Source of the DNA: an uncultured Collinsella sp.
GTDB taxonomy: Bacteria > Actinomycetota > Coriobacteriia > Coriobacteriales > Coriobacteriaceae
DNA length: 8,452 bases
NCBI GenBank assembly: GCA_902470835.1
Contig: CABRHR010000091.1
Location: 1-8,452 of the forward strand
Reading direction: 5' to 3'
Shown: positions 1 through 6,232 of the stretch, piece after piece
Layout of the letters: the number at the start of each line of letters is the position of its first letter
Position numbering within the stretch: position 1 is the first letter of the stretch
Made by a program: the position numbers and the translations under genes
Notes under the pieces: generated by a model
The model's database searches: none
Told to the model about the DNA's origin: nothing
Seen by the model: the letters and a program-made list of their open reading frames with translations, nothing else

Positions 1-46
1 AGATAGCGTAGCGTCTCGTGGGCTCGGAGATGTGTATAAGAGACAG
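1..46 (+). other. Illumina Nextera (Tn5) adapter left on the contig end; not genomic
   Basis: Bases 13-46 match the Nextera Read 2 transposase adapter, ending in the 19-bp Tn5 mosaic end at 28-46 (AGATGTGTATAAGAGACAG). Bases 5-12 (AGCGTAGC) sit where the i7 index lies and are the reverse complement of GCTACGCT, which I recall as index N709. Bases 1-4 (AGAT) match the last bases of the P7 oligo. Translating this stretch gives the well-known contaminant peptide MGSEMCIRDR. The order P7 end, index, Read 2 adapter, mosaic end leaves little doubt that it is untrimmed library sequence. Confidence 0.97.
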
Positions 47-116
47 AGTCAGGACTGTCCGAGCAGGCGACCTTATATATTTGCCCTCCCCGGGGCTCCT
101 CGCCCGTCCCCCTCAG

Positions 117-1481
117 CTAGTTCTTGAGCGAGTTCAACGGTGCCGGGAAGCGTCCGCCACGGTGGGCAAGCACGGTGCCGGCGTTGGGGTTCACCGGCAT
201 GATGGGCGCACGGCCGAACAGGCCGCCGTACTCGACGCAGTCGCCCACGCCCTTGCCGATGGCGGGAATCACGCGGACGGCCGTGGTCTTGTTGTTGATG
301 ACGCCGATGGCCATCTCGTCGGCGATGATGCCGGCGATGGTCTCGACCGGAGTGTCGCCGGGGATGGCGATCATGTCCAGGCCAACGGAGCACACGCAGG
401 TCATGGCCTCGAGCTTCTCGAGCGAAAGCGCGCCGGCCTCGACGGCGGCAATCATGCCGGCGTCCTCGGACACGGGGATAAAGGCACCGGAGAGACCGCC
501 CACGCTGGAGCTTGCCATGACGCCGCCCTTCTTGACGGCATCGTTGAGCATGGCGAGCGCACAGGTCGTGCCCGGGCCACCGCAGGTGCCCACGCCGATG
601 ATCTCGAGGATGCGGGCAACGGAGTCGCCGATGGCGGGCGTGGGAGCCAGCGACAGGTCGACAATGCCTTTCTCGACACCCAGACGGCGGGCTGCCTCAC
701 GGCTCATGAGCTCGCCGGCGCGGGTGATCTTAAAGGCGGTCTGCTTGATCTTTTCGGCGACTTCCATCATCGATGCGGAATCGGTCAGCGTTTCCAGGGC
801 TGCGGCCATAACGCCGGGGCCCGAGACGCCTACGTTGATGACGGCGTCGGCCTCGCCACCGCCGTGGACGGCGCCCGCCATAAACGGGGAGTCCTCGACC
901 ATGTTGGCAAAGCAGACAAACTTGGAGGCGCCGACGGAATCCTGGTCGGCCGTGAGCTTGGCGGCATCGATGATGGTCTGGGCGGCCATAAGCACGGCGT
1001 CCATGTTGATACCGGCGCGCAGGCTGGCGACGTTGACGCTGGAGCAGACGCGGCTCGTGGTGGCGAGCGCCTGGGGGATGGATTGGATGACGCGGCGGTC
1101 GGCGTCGCCGATGCCCTTCTGGACGAGTGCGGAGAAGCCGCCCAGGTAATCGATGCCGAGTGTCTCGGCCGCGCGGTCGAGGGCGTGCGCGATGGGGGTG
1201 AGGTCCTCATCCTTGCAGCACGCGGCGATCTGCGCCACCGGGGTGACGGAAACGCGCTTGTTGACGATGGGGATACCGTACTCGCGCTCGAGGTTCTCGG
1301 CGGTCTCGACCAGGTGCTCAGCCGTGCGCGTCACGTGGTCGTAGATCTTCGTGCACATGCGGTCGAGGTTCTCGTCACCGCAACCCATGAGCGAAACACC
1401 CATGGTGATGGTCCTGATGTCGAGGTTCTGTTCCTCAACCATGCCGCGGGTTTCCGCGATTTCTGCGGGCGTGATCGCCAT
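117..1481 (-). CDS. PFL family protein (UPF0210 / DUF711), function unknown
   Basis: A 454-residue protein of the UPF0210/DUF711 family, called PFL family because its fold resembles pyruvate formate-lyase; no enzyme activity is established that I know of. Family-like stretches include ITMGVSLMGCGDEN (25-38), RVSVTPVAQI (76-85), GIDYLGGFSALVQKG (109-123), VCSSVN (145-150), a glycine-rich VHGGGEADAVINVGVSGPG (205-223), IGVGTCGGPGTTCA (295-308) and a C-terminal VNPNAGTVLAHRGGRFPAP (430-448). Length fits the family's usual 450 or so. An in-frame ATG 19 codons upstream exists, but the 1481 ATG has AGGAG seven bases before it and gives the family-like N-terminus MAITPAEIAETR. The stop is TAG at 119-117; between it and the adapter lie 70 bases with no gene or clear terminator. 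It follows metH by 108 bases across a hairpin, so co-transcription is uncertain. The usual ACT-domain partner gene is not beside it. Confidence 0.93.
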   Translation of the reverse strand: MAITPAEIAETRGMVEEQNLDIRTITMGVSLMGCGDENLDRMCTKIYDHVTRTAEHLVETAENLEREYGIPIVNKRVSVTPVAQIAACCKDEDLTPIAHALDRAAETLGIDYLGGFSALVQKGIGDADRRVIQSIPQALATTSRVCSSVNVASLRAGINMDAVLMAAQTIIDAAKLTADQDSVGASKFVCFANMVEDSPFMAGAVHGGGEADAVINVGVSGPGVMAAALETLTDSASMMEVAEKIKQTAFKITRAGELMSREAARRLGVEKGIVDLSLAPTPAIGDSVARILEIIGVGTCGGPGTTCALAMLNDAVKKGGVMASSSVGGLSGAFIPVSEDAGMIAAVEAGALSLEKLEAMTCVCSVGLDMIAIPGDTPVETIAGIIADEMAIGVINNKTTAVRVIPAIGKGVGDCVEYGGLFGRAPIMPVNPNAGTVLAHRGGRFPAPLNSLKN

Positions 1482-1488
1482 CCTTGCG

Positions 1489-1493
1489 CTCCT
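1489..1493 (-). promoter_or_regulatory. Ribosome binding site of the PFL family gene
   Basis: The minus strand reads AGGAG, then seven bases, then ATG at 1481. This strong Shine-Dalgarno settles the start at 1481 rather than at the in-frame ATG at 1538, which lies inside the hairpin region. Confidence 0.85.
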
Positions 1494-1526
1494 ATCTGCC
1501 AAAACGAGCATAGTCTTATCTATTCT

Positions 1527-1564
1527 AACGTGCCGCACGTGCCAAGTGGCGCATGCGGCACGTT
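1527..1564 (-). terminator. Strong hairpin after metH; probable terminator or attenuator
   Basis: A perfect 11-bp stem (1527-1537 with 1554-1564) continues, after one C-A mismatch, into a 5-bp inner stem (1539-1543 with 1548-1552, one G-U pair) and a 4-nt loop. It begins 25 bases after the metH stop and ends 45 bases before the PFL-family start. In the minus direction no U-run follows (AGAATAGATAAG); a four-T run follows only in the plus direction, where no gene ends. It may be an imperfect terminator, an RNA 3'-end stabiliser or a protein-binding palindrome. The stem is clear; the role is inferred. Confidence 0.5.
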
Positions 1565-1589
1565 TTGGTGCTCGGTTGTTTCCGTTGTG

Positions 1590-4148
1590 TTACTGCCCAA
1601 AGACCTCTTCGGCGATACGAGCGCTCTCGGCGGCGTCCTTGGCGTAGTAGTCCGCGCCGATCTGCTTGGCGTATTCGGGGGTGAGCACGGCGCCGCCTAC
1701 GATAATCTTGACGCCCGGCACTTCGGCATGAAGCAGCTTGATGGTTTCCTCCATGGCGACGACCGTGGTAGTCATAAGCGCCGAGAGGCCGACGAGCTTG
1801 ATGTCACGCTCCTGCACGGTCTTGAGCACCTCCTGCGGATCGACGTCGCGGCCTAGGTCAAAGACGGTATAGCCGTAGTTATCGAGCAGCATCTTGACGA
1901 TGTTCTTGCCAATGTCGTGGATGTCGCCCTTGACGGTGGCCACGCAGATCTTGCCCTTGTCGGCGATCTCGCCGGCGGGCATCAGGCGCTTGATGGTGTC
2001 GAAGCCCACGCGCGCGGCCTCGGCCGAGGCCATGAGCTGCGGCAAGAAGAACTTGCCCTGGTCAAAGAGGACGCCGACCTCGTCGAGGGCGGGGATAAAG
2101 TGATTGTTGATGAGGTCCATGGCGTCGTGGTCTGCCAGCAGACGCTCGGTCTCGGCAGCGATCTCGCCTTTGCGGCCCGAGACGACCATGCGACGAATCG
2201 GGTCGTCGTTGCCGTCGGTGCCGGCGGTGCCAGCAGCGGGCACGGTGTCGGTCGATGCGGCCTGAGCTGCTGCCGGGTTTGCGGCGATCTTATACGGATC
2301 GGTCCAGCCGGCGTAGCGCTCGATGTATCCGGTCGAGCCCTCATCCTCAACGCTCAAGACGCGATAGCTGTAGACGGTATCCATAAAGCGCTTGGAGCCC
2401 GGGTTCATGATGGGGGCATCGAGACCTGCGCCAAAGGCGGCGGCCAGAAAGACCGAGCCTAGCAGCGGGCGGGCAGGCAGGCCAAAGCTGATGTTCGACA
2501 CGCCGAGCGCGCATTTGACGCCCAGACGCTCCTTGCACAGGGACATGGCGCGCAGGATCTGTTCGGCCTGGCGTTGATTGGTCGAGGCGGTCATGACCAG
2601 GCAGTCGATGAGGATGCGGTCCGGTCCGATGCCGTAGCGGGCAGCCTCGGTCACGATGCGCTCGGCGATGGCGAAGCGAGCCTCGGCGGTATCGGGGATG
2701 CCGCCTTCGTCGAGCGTGAGGCCGACGACGTTGGCGCCGTAGTGGGCGACCAGCGGAAAGATCTCATCCATGATCTGCTGCTTGCCGTTAACCGAGTTGA
2801 TGATGGGCTTGCCGGCATAGCGGCGTACGGCGGCCTCGACAGCTGCGGGGTCGGTGGAGTCGATCTGCAGCGGCAGGAGCGTGGAGCCCTGGAGCTGTTC
2901 GGTCGCCTGTTGGATGATCTTGACCTCGTCAATCTCGGGCAGGCCCACGTTGACGTCCAGGATGTCGGCGCCCTGCTCCTGCTGGCTGATGCCCTGGCTC
3001 ACCACGTAGTCCAGATCGCCGTCGCGCAGGGCCTGCTGCAGGCGCTTTTTGCCGGTGGGGTTGATGCGCTCGCCGATGACGGCGATTTTGTGGCCATCGC
3101 AGGGGAGGTCCACGACCGTTTGGGCGCTCGTGACCGACATGCTGGGCTTGCGGCGGCGCGGGCTGGGCGTGTGGTTATCGATAAGCGTGCGTAGCGCTGC
3201 CATGTGCGCCGGCGTGGTGCCGCAGCAGCCGCCCACGACGCTCACGCCGTCGGCGATCATGCCGGCGACGGCCTCGGCGTACTCGGGTGCCTGGATATCA
3301 AAGACGGTGTTGCCGTCGTCGTCCACATGGGGGAGTCCCGCATTGGCCTGCACCATAACGGGTTTGTCGGTAACGGTGAGCATACGTGCGGCGAGTCCTC
3401 GGAGCTCGGCCGGTCCCTGGCTGCAGTTGATGCCCAAAACGTCGGCGCCGATGGCGTCGAGCGTGATGGCGGCGACCTCGGGGCTCGTTCCCAGGAAGGT
3501 GCGACCGTCTTCCTCGAAAGTCATGGTGGCAAAGACGGGCAGGTCGGAGTTTTCGCGGCAGGCGAGGACGGCCGCCTTGATCTCGGCAAGGTCGGTCATG
3601 GTTTCGATAATAAAGAGGTCCACACCCGCGGCGACGCCAGCGCGCACTTCCTCGGCAAAAAGGTCGTAGGCCTCGTCAAAGCTGAGGGTGCCTAAGGGAC
3701 GAAGCAGCGCGCCGATGGGGCCGATATCGCCGGCGACGTAGCAGGCGCCGGCCTCGCGGGCGCAGGTGACGGCCGCGGCAAAGACGTCTGCCACGGTGGC
3801 GGCACCGTCGAGCTTGTGGGCGTTGGCGCCAAAGGTGTTGGCGGTAATCACGTCGCAGCCGGCCTCGACGTACTGGCGCTGAATGTCGGTAATGACCTGG
3901 GGCTCCTCAAAGTTGAGCAGCTCGGGCAGGGCGCCCGCCTTCATGCCGGCCGCTTGCAACATGGTGCCCATGCCGCCGTCGAACAGCAGGTGTCCCGTGC
4001 CCTCGATGGCCGCACGCAGGCGATCGTCCTTAATGCGCAGATCGTCGATCGTGCGCGTCTTGTACACAGCGCCATTACGACGGGCGGCATCAACGGGTGC
4101 CGCCAATGCAGTGCCGTCAGAATCATGAGTGATAAGCGGAGTAAACAT
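1590..4148 (-). CDS. metH: Cobalamin-dependent methionine synthase, short form without the reactivation domain
   Basis: Cytosolic enzyme that moves the methyl group of 5-methyl-THF through cobalamin to homocysteine, giving methionine and THF. It has 852 residues against about 1227 in E. coli. Domains in order: homocysteine-binding domain (about 53-325), with LLFDGGMGTMLQ at 54-65 and zinc-ligand cysteines C242 (NCS) and C308/C309 (GGCCG); pterin-binding domain (about 353-605), with GERINPTGKK (359-368), DILDVNVG (395-402) and GVSNISFGLP (549-558); an Ala/Thr/Asp-rich linker (622-650); the cobalamin cap helices (about 655-725); and the B12 domain (733-852), with GDIHDIGKN at 741-749, where H744 is the expected lower cobalt ligand. 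The C-terminal SAM-binding reactivation domain is absent and is encoded by the gene just upstream. About 50 residues precede the homocysteine domain. The start is supported by AGGAG six bases before ATG. The stop is TAA at 1592-1590. Confidence 0.97.
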   Translation of the reverse strand: MFTPLITHDSDGTALAAPVDAARRNGAVYKTRTIDDLRIKDDRLRAAIEGTGHLLFDGGMGTMLQAAGMKAGALPELLNFEEPQVITDIQRQYVEAGCDVITANTFGANAHKLDGAATVADVFAAAVTCAREAGACYVAGDIGPIGALLRPLGTLSFDEAYDLFAEEVRAGVAAGVDLFIIETMTDLAEIKAAVLACRENSDLPVFATMTFEEDGRTFLGTSPEVAAITLDAIGADVLGINCSQGPAELRGLAARMLTVTDKPVMVQANAGLPHVDDDGNTVFDIQAPEYAEAVAGMIADGVSVVGGCCGTTPAHMAALRTLIDNHTPSPRRRKPSMSVTSAQTVVDLPCDGHKIAVIGERINPTGKKRLQQALRDGDLDYVVSQGISQQEQGADILDVNVGLPEIDEVKIIQQATEQLQGSTLLPLQIDSTDPAAVEAAVRRYAGKPIINSVNGKQQIMDEIFPLVAHYGANVVGLTLDEGGIPDTAEARFAIAERIVTEAARYGIGPDRILIDCLVMTASTNQRQAEQILRAMSLCKERLGVKCALGVSNISFGLPARPLLGSVFLAAAFGAGLDAPIMNPGSKRFMDTVYSYRVLSVEDEGSTGYIERYAGWTDPYKIAANPAAAQAASTDTVPAAGTAGTDGNDDPIRRMVVSGRKGEIAAETERLLADHDAMDLINNHFIPALDEVGVLFDQGKFFLPQLMASAEAARVGFDTIKRLMPAGEIADKGKICVATVKGDIHDIGKNIVKMLLDNYGYTVFDLGRDVDPQEVLKTVQERDIKLVGLSALMTTTVVAMEETIKLLHAEVPGVKIIVGGAVLTPEYAKQIGADYYAKDAAESARIAEEVFGQ

Positions 4149-4154
4149 CGAGGG

Positions 4155-4159
4155 CTCCT
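4155..4159 (-). promoter_or_regulatory. metH ribosome binding site overlapping the upstream stop codon
   Basis: The minus strand reads TTAGGAG, six bases, ATG. The TAG inside it (4160-4158) is the stop codon of the reactivation protein. Ribosomes ending that gene therefore stand on the metH Shine-Dalgarno, which suggests coupled translation of the two parts of the enzyme. Confidence 0.85.
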
Positions 4160-4946
4160 AATGGCTGGAATAGCAGGTGGTGTGGGCGGCGCGGAAGCGG
4201 CAGTGCTCGCGCATGCGGCAGATATTGCAGGTGGGGCGGCTCTGGGCGTCGTGGACTTCGCCGTCGAATAGGCCGATCACCGCGGTCACGCTTTTGGTGG
4301 GCATGAGCAGGCTGGTGGGTGTGACGGTAAGCCCGATGAGCCGCGTGGCGTTGAGCGCATTGACGATCGAGCGCTGGGCCGAGAGCGGGCAGTCGCCGTA
4401 GCCGGGACTAAAGCGCCAGTTGCCGGCGAGCCCATGAACGGCGGCGTCCGTCTTGACCTGCTGGTCCATTTGCTCAACGGCGGCTTCCACGTAAGCGGAG
4501 CACGCGGCGTCGAGCACGGCGCCCTCCAGGGGATGTTGGGTTCCCGTGGTGCGCAGACGGCGCTCGGCGTCCATGCCGAGGGTGCATGCTATGAGCGCGG
4601 CAAAGTGGGCATCTTTGAGATGTCGATAGATATCGCGACCTCGCAGCTCAACGTTGGTGCCGACCAAGCGAATGCAAGGCTCACTTTGTTCGTCCACGCC
4701 CGTGGCATCGACGGCAAACACGCGGCGCACGCCACGGGGCTCAATGTCAAGTTCCAGACGCTCGACCACAAGCTCAATACGTCGTGACAGCTCGGGCTCA
4801 ATCTGCTGGCCGCCGTAACCCAGATACCGCAGCATCTCGGCACGGTCGACACGGGGATGGTGCGCAGCATCGACACGGTAAAGCGCCGGCGACGCAAGGT
4901 CGGCCGGCACTTCGACAGCGGTTGTATCGATGTGCGGTTTTTCCAT
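4158..4946 (-). CDS. Stand-alone methionine synthase reactivation protein (Met_synt_B12 / SAM-binding domain)
   Basis: A 262-residue protein matching the MetH activation domain, which binds S-adenosylmethionine and, with one electron, remethylates cob(II)alamin that has fallen out of the MetH cycle. Key motif: WRFSPGYGDCPLSAQ at 177-191, the SAM-site signature (RxxPGYGxCP). SLLMPTKSVTAVIG at 212-225 is a second conserved segment. The N-terminal part (YRVDAAHHPRVDRAEMLRYLGYGG, about 23-46) resembles small reactivation proteins of anaerobes. The C-terminus carries four cysteines, C240, C243, C248 and C258, absent from the E. coli domain as I recall it. The start at 4946 overlaps the metF stop by one base (TAATG), with GGAG eleven bases upstream. 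A longer frame of 293 residues would run back into metF and is not needed. It lies between metF and the truncated metH, exactly where the missing domain is required. I am sure of the family; electron donor and cysteine role are unknown. Confidence 0.94.
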   Translation of the reverse strand: MEKPHIDTTAVEVPADLASPALYRVDAAHHPRVDRAEMLRYLGYGGQQIEPELSRRIELVVERLELDIEPRGVRRVFAVDATGVDEQSEPCIRLVGTNVELRGRDIYRHLKDAHFAALIACTLGMDAERRLRTTGTQHPLEGAVLDAACSAYVEAAVEQMDQQVKTDAAVHGLAGNWRFSPGYGDCPLSAQRSIVNALNATRLIGLTVTPTSLLMPTKSVTAVIGLFDGEVHDAQSRPTCNICRMREHCRFRAAHTTCYSSH

Positions 4947-5818
4947 TACCCTAGGCGCTCCATAATGGTCGCGGCGATCGCAGGACGGTTCATAGTGTAC
5001 AGGTGCAGGCCGTCGGCGCCGTGCTCCTTGAGGTCGCAAAGCTGGCGGGCGGCATAATCTACACCGGCTGCCTGCAGGCTCTCGGGGTCATTCTCGTACT
5101 TGGCGAGAATCTTGATGACGGGGGAGGGCAGCGACGCGCCGCACATAAAGACCATGCGGCTGATCTGCGACTTGCCCATAAACGGCATGATGCCTGCGGT
5201 AATGGGCACGGTGATGCCGGCCTTGTCGGCAAGCTCGCGGAAGCGGTAGAAGCATTCATTATCAAAGAAGAGTTGCGTCACAAAGAAGCTCGCGCCAGCG
5301 TCCTGTTTTTGCTTGAGGTATTCGACCGAGAGGTTGAGATCCTCACAGGCAATGTGGCCCTCGGGGTAGGCCGCGGCGCCCACGCAAAAGCCGGCGTCGA
5401 TGAGCTCGGGGATGAGGTCGCGGGCGTAGGCGTAGTCGGAGGCGGGCTTGTCGTCCTCGGTCGCGCCGGCAGGGAGATCGCCACGCAGGGCCAGGATGTT
5501 TTCCACGCCGGCGGTGCGGTACTCATCGATCTTGGCGGCGATGTCGGCGTGCGAGCGGCCCACGCAGGTGAGGTGCGCCACCGAGGGCGTATCGAATTCG
5601 CTCGTAATCATATGCGCGATGGGGGCGGTGGTGGCACCGTTGCCCGAGCCGCCGGCCGAGCAGGTGACCGAGACAAAGCTCGGCGAAAGCTTGCACAGAT
5701 TGCCTGCCAACTCGCGAGCCGTGTCGAGGGTAAGCTCGCCCTTGGGCGGGAACATCTCAAACGAAACGGGTGCGGTGCCCTGGGATGCTGCCTGCTTAAA
5801 AACCTCGTCGACGCGCAT
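4946..5818 (-). CDS. metF: Methylenetetrahydrofolate reductase
   Basis: A 290-residue flavoenzyme, close to E. coli MetF in length (296), reducing 5,10-methylene-THF to 5-methyl-THF, the methyl donor for MetH. It is a TIM-barrel FAD protein. Visible motifs: SFEMFPPKG at 19-27, with the catalytic glutamate at E21; NILALRGDLP at 107-116, with D114 at the position of the FAD/folate-interacting Asp; AAYPEGH at 149-155; TQLFFDN at 181-187; GIMPFMG at 209-215; and HLYTMNR at 272-278. Start chosen at the ATG with GAGGAG six bases upstream (5825-5830). It is the first gene of the apparent metF, reactivation protein, metH operon, and its TAA stop shares a base with the next ATG. The upstream region has no B12 or SAM riboswitch that I recognise. 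I see no sign of the MetV-type partner found with some clostridial MetF proteins. Confidence 0.97.
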   Translation of the reverse strand: MRVDEVFKQAASQGTAPVSFEMFPPKGELTLDTARELAGNLCKLSPSFVSVTCSAGGSGNGATTAPIAHMITSEFDTPSVAHLTCVGRSHADIAAKIDEYRTAGVENILALRGDLPAGATEDDKPASDYAYARDLIPELIDAGFCVGAAAYPEGHIACEDLNLSVEYLKQKQDAGASFFVTQLFFDNECFYRFRELADKAGITVPITAGIMPFMGKSQISRMVFMCGASLPSPVIKILAKYENDPESLQAAGVDYAARQLCDLKEHGADGLHLYTMNRPAIAATIMERLG

Positions 5819-5824
5819 ATCGTG

Positions 5825-5830
5825 CTCCTC
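5825..5830 (-). promoter_or_regulatory. metF ribosome binding site
   Basis: GAGGAG on the minus strand, six bases before the ATG at 5818. It is the only good Shine-Dalgarno near this start. Confidence 0.85.
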
Positions 5831-5983
5831 TAGATACGTAATAAGTATGATGTGTTGTAAGGATTCTACAGCACCGCTGTGTCACGGTGGAGTTTCACTC
5901 GTTATTCGGGGATACTAATCAAAGATGCCTTGCTATCGGCATTCCCTATAACAGAGCGGCTAATCTAGGCACGGACTATAAAG

Positions 5984-6009
5984 ACTGGTATCTGATGCAA
6001 AATACCAGT
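5984..6009. promoter_or_regulatory. Perfect inverted repeat ACTGGTAT-N10-ATACCAGT, candidate operator
   Basis: Two perfect 8-bp arms (5984-5991 and 6002-6009) flank a 10-base spacer. The arm centres are 18 bp apart. The repeat sits directly upstream of the minus-strand TATAGT (5975-5980), so a bound protein would cover the -35 zone of a metF promoter. The arm ACTGGTAT resembles half-sites of GntR/HutC-type regulators, but those are normally adjacent, so the regulator is unknown. In RNA it could also form an 8-bp hairpin with a 10-nt loop. Confidence 0.55.
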
Positions 6010-6121
6010 TAATAGAGCTCCATCCCAAATTGACTATCCTTAAACCATGGGGAGAGGTCTGCTATTTATACAGTTGATTGGCTGTTGAGGGTGGCAACGC
6101 CGTCTCGATAGGGTAACCTCA

Positions 6122-6149
6122 TTGATTGGTTTCGCGACAGCAACATAAC
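6122..6149 (+). promoter_or_regulatory. Weak candidate promoter for glutamine synthetase III
   Basis: TTGATT (6122-6127), a 16-base spacer, and CATAAC (6144-6149) match the vegetative sigma consensus at four of six bases each. Transcription would start near 6156, leaving a leader of about 90 bases. It overlaps the GlnR-like array, which would favour repression over activation if both are real. Other placements in this region are not excluded. Confidence 0.3.
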
Positions 6150-6166
6150 GGTAATGTCGCGGAAAC
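6129..6166 (+). promoter_or_regulatory. GlnR-box-like array of four pentamers at 11-bp spacing; also an imperfect inverted repeat
   Basis: The sequence reads GTTTC-n6-GCAAC-n6-GTAAT-n6-GAAAC. The known actinobacterial GlnR box is gTnAc-n6-GaAAc-n6-gTnAC-n6-GAAAc, so 16 of 19 specified positions agree, with exact spacing. GlnR is the nitrogen regulator of glutamine synthetase genes in Streptomyces and Mycobacterium. The same bases also form an inverted repeat (6129-6139 with 6155-6166, one extra G in the right arm), so a dimeric regulator or an RNA hairpin is an equal alternative. Whether this organism has a GlnR cannot be seen here. Confidence 0.45.
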
Positions 6167-6205
6167 ACGGCGAGTCTAAGCTATGACTCGTTCGTTAGTA
6201 ATCAA

Positions 6206-6224
6206 CACCGCTTCTCACGCGGTG
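6206..6224 (+). other. Small leader hairpin just before the glutamine synthetase ribosome site
   Basis: CACCGC (6206-6211) pairs perfectly with GCGGTG (6219-6224) around a 7-nt loop, ending eight bases before the Shine-Dalgarno. It leaves that site free and could stabilise the leader or set up alternative folding. Six base pairs could be chance in GC-rich DNA. Confidence 0.35.
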
Positions 6225-6232
6225 CCGATACG

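Noticed and set aside
47..116. Terminator for the PFL gene
   Set aside because: There are short GC-rich complementary bits such as GGGC/GCCC, but no stable stem with a following T-run on the minus strand.
18..1856. Long plus-strand open frame of 612 codons
   Set aside because: It begins in adapter sequence and runs antisense across the PFL gene and the end of metH. Its translation is low-complexity Gly/Asp/His/Ala-rich shadow sequence with no family motifs.
4947..5039. Longer N-terminus for the reactivation protein reaching into metF
   Set aside because: The extra 31 codons lie wholly within metF coding sequence and are Arg/Pro-rich out-of-frame translation. The TAATG junction gives a natural start at 4946.
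5848..5918. Short plus-strand frame MMCCKDSTAPLCHGG... in the metF leader
   Set aside because: No Shine-Dalgarno before ATGATG and no recognisable features. The cysteine-rich look rests on only 23 codons.
5819..6060. Cobalamin or SAM riboswitch upstream of metF
   Set aside because: I looked for the B12 box and the SAM-I and SAM-IV cores on the minus strand and saw none. An Infernal scan would settle it.
6047..6088. 13-codon frame MGRGLLFIQLIGC as a leader peptide
   Set aside because: No ribosome site and no run of a regulatory amino acid; only one Gln. Short frames of this size occur by chance.
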